Below, one piece after another: positions 19,267-28,445 of a stretch of 64,000 nt of DNA. Position 1 is the first letter of the stretch. Every line of letters starts with the position of its first letter. A program made the position numbers and the translations under genes. The notes beneath the pieces are model-generated. The model saw only the letters and a list, made by a program, of their open reading frames with translations. It did no database searches and was not told the origin of the DNA. Source of the DNA: CAYRSS01 sp964426945 (lineage in GTDB: Bacteria > Planctomycetota > Phycisphaerae > UBA1845); assembly GCA_964426945.1 (NCBI GenBank), contig CAYRSS010000011.1, positions 39,224 through 103,223 of the forward strand, read 5' to 3'.

Positions 19267-20331
19267 ATGAAGACGACGTTCCTGACGCTGCTGCTCACGG
19301 CCGGATTGGCGTGCCCGGCCGCCTGGGCGCAGCCGGCGCCTTTCATCGGCCCGCTCGAGAAGCCGGATCCGTACTTCACGCCGCCCCCGGCCCGAACGAC
19401 GGCGTACATGCCGCGGGTCATCATCCGCAACATGCGGGAGGATCGCGCCGGGAACATCTGGTTCGCCACGTTCGGCGGCCCGATCCGCTACGACGGAAAG
19501 GATTTCACGAACTTCGCCGAGGAAGTGGGCCTGGCGAAACGGCGGATTTTCTCGCTGCTGGAGGATAGATCGGGCGCCCTCTGGTTCGGGTCCATCACCG
19601 GCGGCGCGTCGCGCTATGACGGAAAGTCCACCGCCCTGTTCACGCAGCAGGACGGCTTGGGCAGCAACGACGTGTCCTGGATCTTCGAAGATCGCCACGG
19701 TCACATCTGGTTCGGCACCGAGAACGGTGCGACCCGCTACGACGGCAAGTCGATGACCAACTTCACCACGAAGGAAGGGCTCGTCCACAACTCGGTCTAT
19801 ACGATCACCCAGGACGCTTCAGGACGGATCTGGTTCGGAACGCAGGGCGGCGTCTGCTCGTACGACGGCAAGTCGTTTTCCAACCTCGCCGACCAGGTCG
19901 GCCGGTCGTTCGTGAATATCCGTGCGATGGTGGTGGACCGATCGGGCAACCTCTGGTTCGGCGGCCAGGAGGGGGCCTTCCGGTTTGATGGCAAGTCCGT
20001 GACGACGTTCACGACCAAAGAAGGGTTGCTGGATGATTTCGTCGGCTCGATGATCCTCGACCGGGCGGGGAACGTCTGGCTGGGACACCCGGGGCGGTTC
20101 CCCGACGGCATCGGCGGCGGCGCAAGCCGGTACGATGGCAAGTCCTTTACGCACCTCACGCAACAGGACGGCCTCGGCAGCGTCACCGTCTACTGCATGC
20201 TCGAAGACAAGACCGGGAACATCTGGTTCGGCAGCGCCGACGCGGGCGCAAGCCGCTACGACGGGAAGACCTTCATTGATTTTTCGGCGAACCGCACCGC
20301 TTCGCCACCCGTGCCGGAGGGGTCGAAGTAA
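19267..20331 (+). CDS. Secreted two-component-regulator-type beta-propeller (Reg_prop repeats)
   Basis: This 354-residue protein has a signal peptide (MKTTFLTLLLTAGLACPAAW, cut after AWA-Q). The rest is a string of about eight repeats of the form ED..GxIWFGTxxGxxRYDGKSF, each roughly 36-40 residues with a WFG strand and a YDGK turn. This is the Reg_prop repeat that forms the periplasmic sensor propeller of hybrid two-component systems. Here there is no transmembrane segment, kinase or receiver domain after it, so the propeller is free in the periplasm or secreted. Ligand unknown. ATG 19267 follows GGAGA. It is monocistronic. Confidence 0.85.
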   Translation: MKTTFLTLLLTAGLACPAAWAQPAPFIGPLEKPDPYFTPPPARTTAYMPRVIIRNMREDRAGNIWFATFGGPIRYDGKDFTNFAEEVGLAKRRIFSLLEDRSGALWFGSITGGASRYDGKSTALFTQQDGLGSNDVSWIFEDRHGHIWFGTENGATRYDGKSMTNFTTKEGLVHNSVYTITQDASGRIWFGTQGGVCSYDGKSFSNLADQVGRSFVNIRAMVVDRSGNLWFGGQEGAFRFDGKSVTTFTTKEGLLDDFVGSMILDRAGNVWLGHPGRFPDGIGGGASRYDGKSFTHLTQQDGLGSVTVYCMLEDKTGNIWFGSADAGASRYDGKTFIDFSANRTASPPVPEGSK

Positions 20332-20373
20332 GAAAAAGGGGTCACGGGACCGTGTGTGTGTTGTGGACGGGTG

Positions 20374-20407
20374 GCCCATCCTTCGTCGTACTCCGCGCAG
20401 GGTGGGC
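20374..20407. terminator. Stem-loop downstream of the beta-propeller gene
   Basis: GCCCATCCT (20374-20382) pairs with AGGGTGGGC (20399-20407) with one G-T wobble, 42 bases after the stop. It may be a terminator or a REP-like element. No clear T-run follows. Confidence 0.4.
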
Positions 20408-20482
20408 TCGCGATGATGGCCTGCAGGGTCGATGGGTTTGGGCTGCTAGGCCTCGCGGCGAAACTCCACGGCGGGTGGCAGT

Positions 20483-20505
20483 CTCACGCTGTATTCAGCG
20501 TGGGC
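20483..20505 (-). repeat. Degenerate intergenic repeat, copy B
   Basis: CACGCTG (20485-20491), loop TATT, CAGCGTG (20496-20502) is a perfect hairpin. Its reverse complement matches the repeat at 16064-16086 with few changes. It lies in the gap between the propeller and malic enzyme genes, 100 bases beyond the malic enzyme stop on the minus strand. Confidence 0.5.
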
Positions 20506-20600
20506 GTACCCTCCGCCGACGGAAAGCCCTCGCTGCGCCGACTGGCGGGCGGGTCTCACGCCCCGCGCCGCGTCCCCGGGTGGTTCATCCCGGGCATGCC

Positions 20601-22313
20601 TCACTCCGGCGGGGCGACCGGGACGTATTCCGGGTACCACATCACCTCGCGCACCACGCGGGCCGCGTCGTCGCGGCTCAGGCGGCGGCCGAGGTGGTTT
20701 TCCGAGGCGTACACCACCACCTCAGTCGCGATCGCCCGGCTCACCTCGCGCAGCTCGCTCTGGTCGGGGTAGATCGCGCCCGCCACCAGCCGTTCGTGGC
20801 TGACGATCTCCGAGAGCGTCTGGGCGGCGACGAGGAACATCTCCTGCGTTACTTCCTTGGCCTCCGAGACAATCGCCGCCAGCCCGACGCCGGGGAAGAT
20901 AAACACGTTGTTCGCCTGGCCGATGATCCGCTGCCGGCCGCCGTGGGTTACGTTGCCGAAGGGGCTGCCCGTCGCGACGATCGCCCGGCCGTCGGACCAG
21001 GCCAGGGCGTCGGCGGGTGTGCACTCGCACTTGCTTGTCGGGTTTGACAGCGGCATCACCAGCGGCTGCTTCGTGTGACGGGCCAGCTCGCGGATCATGC
21101 TCTCGGTGAAGGCCCCGGCCACCGCGGTCGCGCCGATCAGCACCGTCGGCTTGAACGCCGCGATGAGCTCCTCGACGGTGAGCCCCTCGCGCGGCTTGAT
21201 GCCGTAGTGCGCCAAGTCGCGCTGCGAGAGGGCGAACTCCCGCTTGTGGGGTTCGCCCAGTTCGCGCCCTTCGTAGACCAGCCCGTGGGTGTCAGTGAGC
21301 ACCTGCGCCCGGCGAGCCGTCTCCTCCGTCGCGCCGTCCGACAGCATCGCCAGCCGCACCAGCCGGGCGATCCCCACCGAGGCGGCGCCCGCCCCGATGT
21401 ACAGGATGCGCTGGTCGGCGATCGGCTCGCGCACCAGCCGCAGCGACGCGAGAATGCCCGCCAGTGCGACCGCCGCGGTGCCCTGGATGTCGTCGTTGAA
21501 GCAGGGCAGCCGCTTGTGGTATTGCTCGAGGATGTGGAAGGCGTTGCGGTTCTTGAAGTCCTCCCACTGGACGACGGCGTGCGGGAAAACCTCCGCCACC
21601 GCCTCCACAAAGGCCTCGATCAGGTCGTCGTACGCCTGCCCGGTCAGGCGCGGCTTGCGATAGCCCATGTAGAGCGGGTCGTTCAGCAGCGATTCGTTGT
21701 TCGTGCCCACGTCGAGGCTCACTGGCAGCGTCTTGCTGGGGTGGATGCCCGCGCCGCCGACGTACAAGGCCAGCTTGCCCACGGGAATCCCCATCCCGCC
21801 GCAGCCCTGATCACCCAGGCCGAGGATCCGCTCGTTGTCGGTCACCACGATGAGGCGGATGTCGTGGTTCGGGTAGTTGCGCAGCACCCGCCGGAGGTGG
21901 GGGGCGTCGTCCGGCGTAATCCATATCCCCCGCACATATCGAAAGATATGACTGAACTGGCGGCAGGCGTAGCCGACCGTCGGCGTGTAAACGATGGGCA
22001 TCAGCTTCGCGAGGTTGTCCACCAGCAGGCGATAGAAGAGCGTCTCGTTGCGGTCCTGGAGCGTGGCCAGGTAGATGTATTTCTCGAGGTCGGTGGCCTT
22101 GGCGCTGAGGTGCTCCTGGGCGAGGGCGACCTGCTGTTCGATGGTCATCACCGCCGGCGGCAGCACGCCGGTGAGGTGAAGCAGTTCGCGCTCTTCCTGC
22201 GTAAACGCTAAGCCCTTGTTGACGGCGGGGTTATGGAGGACCGGCACGCCGGTGAGCTTGGTGTGAATGTGTTCGGGGCCGCGCAGTTCGCGAATGATGT
22301 GCGGAACGCTCAT
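20601..22313 (-). CDS. maeA: NAD-dependent malic enzyme
   Basis: This 570-residue cytoplasmic enzyme decarboxylates malate to pyruvate with reduction of NAD(P). The long form is typical of MaeA/SfcA (about 560 residues). Visible motifs are VYTPTVGYACRQFS with the catalytic Tyr, LGLGDQGCGGMGIPVGKLAL, CFNDDIQGTAAVALAG with metal-binding Asp residues, the dinucleotide site IGAGAASVGIARL, and MPLSNPTSKCECTPADAL. ATG 22311-22313 is preceded by GAGAGGTT. The in-frame sequence upstream lacks coding character. It is transcribed alone. A small GTTCC/GGAAC dyad at 22391-22405 lies upstream and might be regulatory. Confidence 0.95.
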   Translation of the reverse strand: MSVPHIIRELRGPEHIHTKLTGVPVLHNPAVNKGLAFTQEERELLHLTGVLPPAVMTIEQQVALAQEHLSAKATDLEKYIYLATLQDRNETLFYRLLVDNLAKLMPIVYTPTVGYACRQFSHIFRYVRGIWITPDDAPHLRRVLRNYPNHDIRLIVVTDNERILGLGDQGCGGMGIPVGKLALYVGGAGIHPSKTLPVSLDVGTNNESLLNDPLYMGYRKPRLTGQAYDDLIEAFVEAVAEVFPHAVVQWEDFKNRNAFHILEQYHKRLPCFNDDIQGTAAVALAGILASLRLVREPIADQRILYIGAGAASVGIARLVRLAMLSDGATEETARRAQVLTDTHGLVYEGRELGEPHKREFALSQRDLAHYGIKPREGLTVEELIAAFKPTVLIGATAVAGAFTESMIRELARHTKQPLVMPLSNPTSKCECTPADALAWSDGRAIVATGSPFGNVTHGGRQRIIGQANNVFIFPGVGLAAIVSEAKEVTQEMFLVAAQTLSEIVSHERLVAGAIYPDQSELREVSRAIATEVVVYASENHLGRRLSRDDAARVVREVMWYPEYVPVAPPE

Positions 22314-22752
22314 GGGGGGAACCTCTCGGCGAGCCTGCGGCCGCAATCCGGGCGGGGCGGGGACGCCTGCCGAGAAGGCTAGCACGGATCGTTCCAGGGG
22401 GGAACCTGCGAGGCCGATGTGCAGGTTTCCGCGCGTCCGATAATGCGTTCAAGTCTCCCAATGCTGATAACCGATGATCGGATGGTCGGGGTCCGCGCGG
22501 GCTCGGCAGGGTGCGCAAACCTTGCCGTGGACGCGGCCGTCCGGAGGGACGGGGCGGATCCCGGGCTGCAGGGCGCGTTTCGGCGGCGCGGGCGACCGTG
22601 TTTGCCGACTTCAGGGCGAAGCGGGCCGGGGCTCGCACGTCGCTTCGGCCGTCCTGCATCCGCGGTTGTACCGCTTGTCGGGCGGCAGGAGGCGGCCCGG
22701 CGATGCGGCGGAGATCACCTCGCCTCCCTCATGCACCGTGTGAGGGCTCCTC
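22314..22752. other. Divergent intergenic region between malic enzyme and the ParA fusion gene
   Basis: 439 bases that must hold both promoters. A dyad GTTCC-AGGGG-GGAAC lies at 22391-22405. A relatively AT-richer stretch lies at about 22436-22480 and includes GATAAT. No convincing -35/-10 pair, RNA gene or ORF was identified. Confidence 0.4.
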
Positions 22753-24234
22753 GTGTACCGGATAACCATCGCGAACCAGAAGGGCGGCTGTGGCAAGACC
22801 ACGGTGGCCATCAACCTTGCCGCATCCATCGCCCGAGAGGGCAAGTCGGTCCTGCTGGTCGATCTCGACCCGCAGGGTCACTGTGCACTCGGGCTCGCGG
22901 TGCCCGACGAGCAGATCGACCTGTCGATCTACGACTGCCTGATCAGCCGCGTGAAGGGCGAGCCGGTCGAGCTGTCGAGCGTGCTGTGGCAGATCATGCC
23001 GAATCTCAGCCTTGCCCCCGCGCGGGCGAACCTGTCGGGCTTCGAGCCGGCGATGGGCGAGCGTCCCGGCGCGGACACGCTGCTGTGCGAGATGCTCGAC
23101 AGCTTCGGCGACCGCTTTGACTACTGCATCATGGACTGCCCGCCGCACCTGGGCCTGCTGATGAAGAACGGCCTGAAGGCGGCGGACGAGGTGATCATCC
23201 CGGTCGATACCGGCTTCTTCTCGCTGCACGGCCTGACGCAGCAGATGGAGACGGTCGAGCGTCTCTGCGAGCGGAGCACGCGCCGGCCGGTCGTTCGCGT
23301 GCTGGCCAATCAGTACGACGTCCGCACGAAGCTGGCCCGCGAAATCCTCGCCGAGCTGCGCGGCCGCTACGGCAGCGCCCTCTACGAGACGACGATCAAC
23401 TTCAACACGAAGCTCAAGGAAGGCGCCAGCTTCGGCCAGCCCATCACCGAATTTGCCCCCAACAGCATGGGCGCCCGCGATTTCCAGGCCCTCGCCCGCG
23501 CGATCATCGGCGGCTCGGCGTCGGTCTCGGCGGATCCGGAGCTGCTCAAGCACGTGGAGAAGCTGACCGCAGACGCGGAGCGGCTGCTCGCCACGACGAC
23601 GACGCTGGTGGGCCAGCGCCTCGTCGACCCGGCGGGGCCAGCGCCGGCGGGCAGGCCGGCGGATACGCTCGTGGCCGCCAAGGCGTTTTCGCCGGGCGAC
23701 CGCGCGGGCGGCTTCGACTTCCCGGCGCTCGATCGGGCCGTGCCAGCCGCGCGGACCGAGACAACGCGTCGGCCCGATCCGGTGACGCCCGCAGCGCCGA
23801 CTGAATCGACCCGCCCGGCCGCCCCGAGCCGCGTCGTTCCGACGGCGCCGGTCGTTGCCTCCACGCCCGTTGCCACCACCTTCACGACGCGGCCGCTCGA
23901 TATGCAGGATCGCGCTGCGATGAACGAGGCCATTGATCGGAAGATCGCCGCGGCCTATGGCGTTCGTCAGGAAGGGGAGATCGTGATTTTCCGCAGCCGA
24001 CAGGCGTCGGCCAGCGAGGTCCAGCTTGCGGGCGACTTCAACGACTGGATGCCCCACACCACGCCGATGCGGACGCTGGGCAACGGCGAGTTCGAGGCTC
24101 GCCTCCGGATTACGCCGGGGCGGTATCGCTATCGGCTCGTCGTTGACGGCCGGTGGTGTCACGATCAGCACAACCCGCTGGCCGAGGCCAACGAGTACGG
24201 CGAGACCAACTCGGTCGTCGAAGTCCGGCGGTGA
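22753..24234 (+). CDS. ParA/MinD-type ATPase fused to an AMPK-type glycogen-binding domain
   Basis: This 493-residue protein joins two modules. Residues 1-265 are a ParA-like ATPase: deviant Walker A KGGCGKTT (residues 10-17), LLVDLDPQGHCALG (Walker A'), DYCIMDCPPHLGLLM (Walker B) and ANQYDVRTKLA. Residues about 300-395 form a Pro/Thr/Ala-rich linker. Residues about 407-493 are a CBM48-like domain: VIFRS, VQLAGDFNDWMPH, then PGRYRYRLVVDGRW and TNSVVEV, as in AMPK beta subunits and branching enzymes. ParA proteins normally position DNA or protein cargo; here the cargo could be a glucan or glycogen granule, which is inference. The start is GTG. No parB lies nearby. Confidence 0.9.
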   Translation: MYRITIANQKGGCGKTTVAINLAASIAREGKSVLLVDLDPQGHCALGLAVPDEQIDLSIYDCLISRVKGEPVELSSVLWQIMPNLSLAPARANLSGFEPAMGERPGADTLLCEMLDSFGDRFDYCIMDCPPHLGLLMKNGLKAADEVIIPVDTGFFSLHGLTQQMETVERLCERSTRRPVVRVLANQYDVRTKLAREILAELRGRYGSALYETTINFNTKLKEGASFGQPITEFAPNSMGARDFQALARAIIGGSASVSADPELLKHVEKLTADAERLLATTTTLVGQRLVDPAGPAPAGRPADTLVAAKAFSPGDRAGGFDFPALDRAVPAARTETTRRPDPVTPAAPTESTRPAAPSRVVPTAPVVASTPVATTFTTRPLDMQDRAAMNEAIDRKIAAAYGVRQEGEIVIFRSRQASASEVQLAGDFNDWMPHTTPMRTLGNGEFEARLRITPGRYRYRLVVDGRWCHDQHNPLAEANEYGETNSVVEVRR

Positions 24235-24442
24235 TCGCCGGGCAGCGGGCCGGGGGGGGGCGATCGGATTGCTTCTCGGCGGTGATACGCTTCACGGGCT
24301 CGATGCGGCCCGCCCCGATCGGGGTGCGCCGGCGAGTCCGGAGCGGAAAGTCTGGCGCGGTTGCGACCGAGCCTCATGGTCGGTGTCCGGGGCGGAGCCT
24401 CGGCGGCCGGCGTGGGGCTCGTCGCGTCGGGGGGCGGCGCCA

Positions 24443-24471
24443 TTGCGGTGACCGCTGGCCGGTTGTCTAAT
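24443..24471 (+). promoter_or_regulatory. Candidate promoter for the GT-C gene
   Basis: TTGCGG (24443-24448), 17-base spacer, TCTAAT (24466-24471), 92 bases before ATG 24563. The rest of the 24235-24562 gap shows nothing recognisable. Confidence 0.35.
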
Positions 24472-24562
24472 CCGCGACTACCCTGCCTGGCTTGCCGCCG
24501 ATGGGCTGGGGATCGCCCGGATCCGGATCGGCTGTTCCCGCGGCCCCCGCGCCGGGAGCCCC

Positions 24563-26581
24563 ATGAGTTCTGTCACGCCCTCACTCGATCCGCCCGCCGG
24601 GCCGGAACATCGGCCTCACGCGATCCATCCGACGTGGCACGCGCTGCTCGTGTGCTTCGTCGTGACGGCCGCGCTCTACGCGAACGCGGTGCCGAACGCC
24701 TTCCTGGTCGATGATCCGGCCATCATCCTGCGCAACCCGGCCGTGCGCGACGGCGACTATCTCCGCATCCTGACCGGTCCGTACTGGCCGAACGAGATTC
24801 TGCGCGACGTGCTTTATCGACCGCTGACGTCGATGTCCTTCGCGCTGAACCTGGCCATCTCGCGCGAGCCGTGGACCTTTCGCGTGCCAAACCTGCTGAT
24901 GCACGTGGGGCTGTGCGCGATCTTGTTCGCGCTGACCCGCGAGGTTTTCCGCCGGACCGCCGCGGCGTGGATCGCCACGCTGCTCTTCGCATTTCATCCG
25001 ATCCACACCGAGCCGCTCAACACGATCGTGGGCCGGGCGGACGTGGCTTCGACGCTGCTGATGTTCTGGGCGCTCCTGATCTGGTGGCGGGATGGCGAGG
25101 CCCAGCACGGCCGCTTCGCCCCCCTGGCGGGCGGGCTGATGATGCTCGCTGCGGTGTTCTTCAAGGAGTCCGCGGTCGTCGCTATCGGGATGATGCCGCT
25201 GCTCGATCTGTACCGCGCGCGCGGCGGCGGTGTGGATGCGGACTGGTGGTCGCGACGGCTGAAGCGTTGCTACCTGCCGTTGGCGCTGGCCGTGGGGGCG
25301 CTGCTGGTCGCGCGGTACTTCGTCATCGGGAAGCTCGGCGGGTCGCCGGACGTCTTCATCCTCGACAACCCCATCGCTACCGCGCCCGAGCTGGTCCCCG
25401 AGGGTGGCAGCTATTTCCTGCTTCGGTGGGGCACGCCGCTGGTCACGCTGGCCCAATCGGCGAGCATGATGTTCCTGCCTTGGCCGCTGCGCTATGACTA
25501 TTCCTACCCGACGATACCGCCGGTGCTGACCTTCTCCGACGTGCGCCTCTGGTACGGCGTGGCGTGGGCCGTCGCGCTGGTGCTGGTCATGGTGGTTTCG
25601 TGGCGCCGGCGGCGCGAGATGTTCGTCGCCGTCGGGCTGGCCATTGTCTCCTACCTGATCGTGTCCAACCTTCCGATCGTCATCGGCACCGTCTTCGGCG
25701 AGCGGCTGCTCTATGCGCCGAGCGTCGGCTTCTGCATGGCGGTTGGCCTGCTGGGGGCCGGGGTGTGGCGGTGGGCGCGGGGCGGAGCATCCGCGAATGC
25801 CGGGCTGTCACAGCGCCCGCGCCAGATCGTCGTCGCCGGGTTTGCGTTGGCGGTGCTGGCCGCTCAGGCAGTGCTGATCGTCGTGCGCAACGGCGACTGG
25901 CGCGACTGGCGGACACTCGCCGTGTCCAGTCCGGCCGACGATCGCGCGAGCTTCAAGGTGGTTTCCGGCTGGGCGGAGCTGAAGCTGGAGGACGGCTACG
26001 AGGCCTATGTCGCCGGTCGGACGCAGGAGGCGCTGGCTCTGTTCGAGGAATCGCTGGCCTTCGGCCGGCAGGGCGAGCGGCTCGCCCCGTTCGCCTGGAT
26101 GCCCTACAGCAACATGGGCCGCGCGCTCTACCGCCTGGGGCGCATCGACGAGGCGGCGGAGGCGTTCACGCGGGCGATCTCACTCAGCGGCGGCGGTGGT
26201 GTCGCTCCGCTGATGCTCATGGACGCCAGCGAGGTCTTCGCCATGCGCGGGCGGTGGTGCGAGGCTCGCGATGCGCTGGAGCGCGCCGTCGTGGAAGTGA
26301 CCGAGTGGAAGACGCTCAACAACCTGGCCGAGTTCCTCCGCCGATGCCCGCGCGGCCCTGAGGATCTGGTCCGCGCTGCGGAGTTCGCCCGGCGGGCGAT
26401 CGCGCGCGACGCGGCGCCCTGCGACGGCCATGACACGCTGTCCCGCGTGCTGCACGACGCCGGCGATCGGGCGGGCGCATTGGCTGCCGCCGAAGAGGGG
26501 CTGGCCCGCTGCGCTGCGGGGGACCCGGCGCGGGCGACGCTCCAGGCCTGGGCCGAGGAGCTTCGCGCGGCCGCGCCCTGA
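24563..26581 (+). CDS. TMTC-like GT-C family membrane protein with TPR tail
   Basis: This 672-residue multi-pass membrane protein has about ten transmembrane segments in residues 25-440 and a soluble TPR-like tail to the end. LVDDPAIILRNPAV (acidic pair in the first loop), RPLTSMSFALN, FHPIHTEPLNTIVGRADV and FGERLLYAPSVGFCMAVG are hallmarks of the TMTC/ArnT-like O-mannosyltransferase group, which uses polyprenyl-linked sugars to glycosylate proteins on the outer face of the membrane. TPR-like repeats follow (ALYRLGRIDEAAEAFTRAI). The acceptor proteins are unknown. ATG 24563 has GGGAG nine bases upstream. Confidence 0.85.
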   Translation: MSSVTPSLDPPAGPEHRPHAIHPTWHALLVCFVVTAALYANAVPNAFLVDDPAIILRNPAVRDGDYLRILTGPYWPNEILRDVLYRPLTSMSFALNLAISREPWTFRVPNLLMHVGLCAILFALTREVFRRTAAAWIATLLFAFHPIHTEPLNTIVGRADVASTLLMFWALLIWWRDGEAQHGRFAPLAGGLMMLAAVFFKESAVVAIGMMPLLDLYRARGGGVDADWWSRRLKRCYLPLALAVGALLVARYFVIGKLGGSPDVFILDNPIATAPELVPEGGSYFLLRWGTPLVTLAQSASMMFLPWPLRYDYSYPTIPPVLTFSDVRLWYGVAWAVALVLVMVVSWRRRREMFVAVGLAIVSYLIVSNLPIVIGTVFGERLLYAPSVGFCMAVGLLGAGVWRWARGGASANAGLSQRPRQIVVAGFALAVLAAQAVLIVVRNGDWRDWRTLAVSSPADDRASFKVVSGWAELKLEDGYEAYVAGRTQEALALFEESLAFGRQGERLAPFAWMPYSNMGRALYRLGRIDEAAEAFTRAISLSGGGGVAPLMLMDASEVFAMRGRWCEARDALERAVVEVTEWKTLNNLAEFLRRCPRGPEDLVRAAEFARRAIARDAAPCDGHDTLSRVLHDAGDRAGALAAAEEGLARCAAGDPARATLQAWAEELRAAAP

Positions 26582-26601
26582 GAGGTCGCGTGTCGAGCGG
26601 G

Positions 26602-27975
26602 CTACTTCGCGCGGGCCAGGCTGTCGAGGAAATGCGCCGCCGCCTTCGTTCCGGCCAGGAAGTCGGAGAGCACGAAGAACTCGTTGGGGCCGTGCAGGTT
26701 GCAGTCCGGCGTGCAGAAGCCCATCATGATCGACTCGGCGCCGAGTTCCCGCTTGAACAGCGGCAGAATCGGCAGCGTGCCACCCTCGCGGATGCGGACG
26801 GGCGTGGCGCCGAACCCTCGCTCCACCGCCTCCGCGGCGGCCCGCATGCCCGGCGAATCGATCGGGCACATGTAGGCCGGCGCGCGGCTGAGGTGAACGA
26901 CCTCGACCGTCACCCCCTTCGGCGCGACCGACCGAACGTGCTTCTCGAACGCGGCCGCGATCTTCTCGGGATCCTGGTCGGGGACGATGCGCATCGACAC
27001 CTTGGCCATCATGCGCGAGGGGATGATCGTGGACTGTCCCTCGCCGACAAAGCCGCCGAGCATGCCGTTGACGTCGAGCGTCGGCCGCGCCCAGCGGCAT
27101 TCGAGAACGCTGTAGCCCTTTTCATTCATCAGCGCCGGGGCGCCGACGAGCTCGCGGTAGTCATCCTCGCTGAAGGGAACCGCGGCGAACGCCTTGCGCT
27201 CCTCTTCGGAGAGCGGGCGCACGTCGTCGTAGAACCCGGGGATGGTCACGCGGTTGTCGGCATCGCGCATCGATTGGATGATCTGGGCCAGGGCGTTGCC
27301 CGGATTCACGACCGTTCCGCCGAAGGCGCCGCTGTGCATGTCCTGTTTCGGGCCGGTGAGGCGGATCTCCATGTACACCAGCCCCTTCGTGCCGTACGTG
27401 ATCGCGGGGGTGCGGTGATCGAGCTTCGCCGTATCGGACAGTGCCACATATTGGCATGCAAGTCGCTCACGATGCTCGCGGATGAGCCCGGGCAGGTTCT
27501 TCGAGCCGATCTCCTCCTCCCCCTCGATCAGGTATTTCACGCGGACGGGCGTGCGGCCGGCGGTCTTTCGCCAGGCTTCCAGCGCGAGCATGTGGGCAAA
27601 GACCTGCCCCTTGTCGTCGGCCGAGCCGCGGGCATACACGCGACCGTCGCGCACAGTCGGCTCGAACGCCGGGCTGTGCCAGAGCTTCTCGTCGCCCGTG
27701 GGCTGCACGTCGTAGTGGCCGTAGACCAGCACCGTCGGTCCGCCGCCGTCGACGGGGCCCGTGTCGGCGATGACCGAGGGGTGGCCGGCCGTCTCGACGA
27801 TGTCGGCCTTCACGCCGCAGTCGGTGAAGAACCGGTGTACCCACTCGGCGGCCCGGCGGATGTCTCCCTTGCGCTGCGGATCGGTCGAGATGCTCGGCAT
27901 GCGCAGGAACTCAAAGAGGCGCTCCGTGTTGCGCTGGTGGCCGGTGTCGATGTGGGCGATGGTCTTGTCAATCAC
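26602..27975 (-). CDS. M20 family dipeptidase/metallopeptidase
   Basis: This 457-residue cytoplasmic peptidase carries a two-zinc M20 site. The first ligand block is VYGHYDVQP, followed by ARGSADDKGQVFAHM with the bridging Asp. The catalytic Glu is in IEGEEEIGS, and a further ligand is the His of CNLHGPNEFFVL near the end. The lid domain with dimer contacts starts around AITYGTKGLVYME. The protein probably cleaves dipeptides or beta-alanyl-type peptides in the cytosol. GTG at 27973-27975 was chosen; GAGG lies upstream and the length then matches the family. It ends 20 bases from the convergent GT-C gene. Confidence 0.92.
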   Translation of the reverse strand: MIDKTIAHIDTGHQRNTERLFEFLRMPSISTDPQRKGDIRRAAEWVHRFFTDCGVKADIVETAGHPSVIADTGPVDGGGPTVLVYGHYDVQPTGDEKLWHSPAFEPTVRDGRVYARGSADDKGQVFAHMLALEAWRKTAGRTPVRVKYLIEGEEEIGSKNLPGLIREHRERLACQYVALSDTAKLDHRTPAITYGTKGLVYMEIRLTGPKQDMHSGAFGGTVVNPGNALAQIIQSMRDADNRVTIPGFYDDVRPLSEEERKAFAAVPFSEDDYRELVGAPALMNEKGYSVLECRWARPTLDVNGMLGGFVGEGQSTIIPSRMMAKVSMRIVPDQDPEKIAAAFEKHVRSVAPKGVTVEVVHLSRAPAYMCPIDSPGMRAAAEAVERGFGATPVRIREGGTLPILPLFKRELGAESIMMGFCTPDCNLHGPNEFFVLSDFLAGTKAAAHFLDSLARAK

Positions 27976-28127
27976 GGCTGGTCCTCGGCGATCGATCCCA
28001 GGTCGGTCGGGCGGCCCCGCGCGGCGGCCGCCCCGGGCGATTCCGCGGGAATCGCCGCATGAGCGGGGGCGATGGTAGCGGTTCACTCCGGCCGCGGCCA
28101 GTGCCGCCGCGGAGGCTCCCCGCGTGT

Positions 28128-28156
28128 TTGTCCACCGCCTGCGCGGGGCCTATACT
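28128..28156 (+). promoter_or_regulatory. Promoter of the zinc-ribbon gene
   Basis: TTGTCC (28128-28133), 17-base spacer, TATACT (28151-28156). A transcript would start near 28163. Nothing else explains this match in GC-rich DNA. Confidence 0.55.
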
Positions 28157-28204
28157 CGCGGGTCGTAGCCAACGCGACCGTTGAACCCGCCGGGAATACT
28201 CGAA

Positions 28205-28414
28205 GTGGACTGGCTTTCTCAACTCGTGGCCACGAGCCTGCCGAAGCCCGGCGGGGCGAACTCCATCTTCTGCTTCGTCTGGCTCGGCGGGCTGGGCATG
28301 GTGCTGTGGCTCCTGCTCAGGCGGCGTTCGTCGCGCTGCGGCCGCTGCGGCGAAGTCAACCGGCCCGCGGCGGTGTTCTGTGCCCAGTGCGGCCAGAGGC
28401 TGGTCGGCCGCTGA
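28205..28414 (+). CDS. Small membrane protein with C-terminal zinc ribbon
   Basis: This 69-residue protein has one hydrophobic segment (FCFVWLGGLGMVLWLLL, about residues 22-38), a basic RRRSS stop, and a zinc ribbon CGRCGEVNRPAAVFCAQCG with two CxxC pairs. It is probably inserted in the inner membrane with the ribbon in the cytoplasm. Short zinc-ribbon membrane proteins of this kind are widespread and mostly uncharacterised. The start is uncertain: GTG 28205 (used) or TTG 28181. It lies just upstream of mutY and may share some transcription, though mutY has its own -10-like element. Confidence 0.6.
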   Translation: MDWLSQLVATSLPKPGGANSIFCFVWLGGLGMVLWLLLRRRSSRCGRCGEVNRPAAVFCAQCGQRLVGR

Positions 28415-28445
28415 GCGCGGGCTGACTCCGGATACAATCCCCGCC

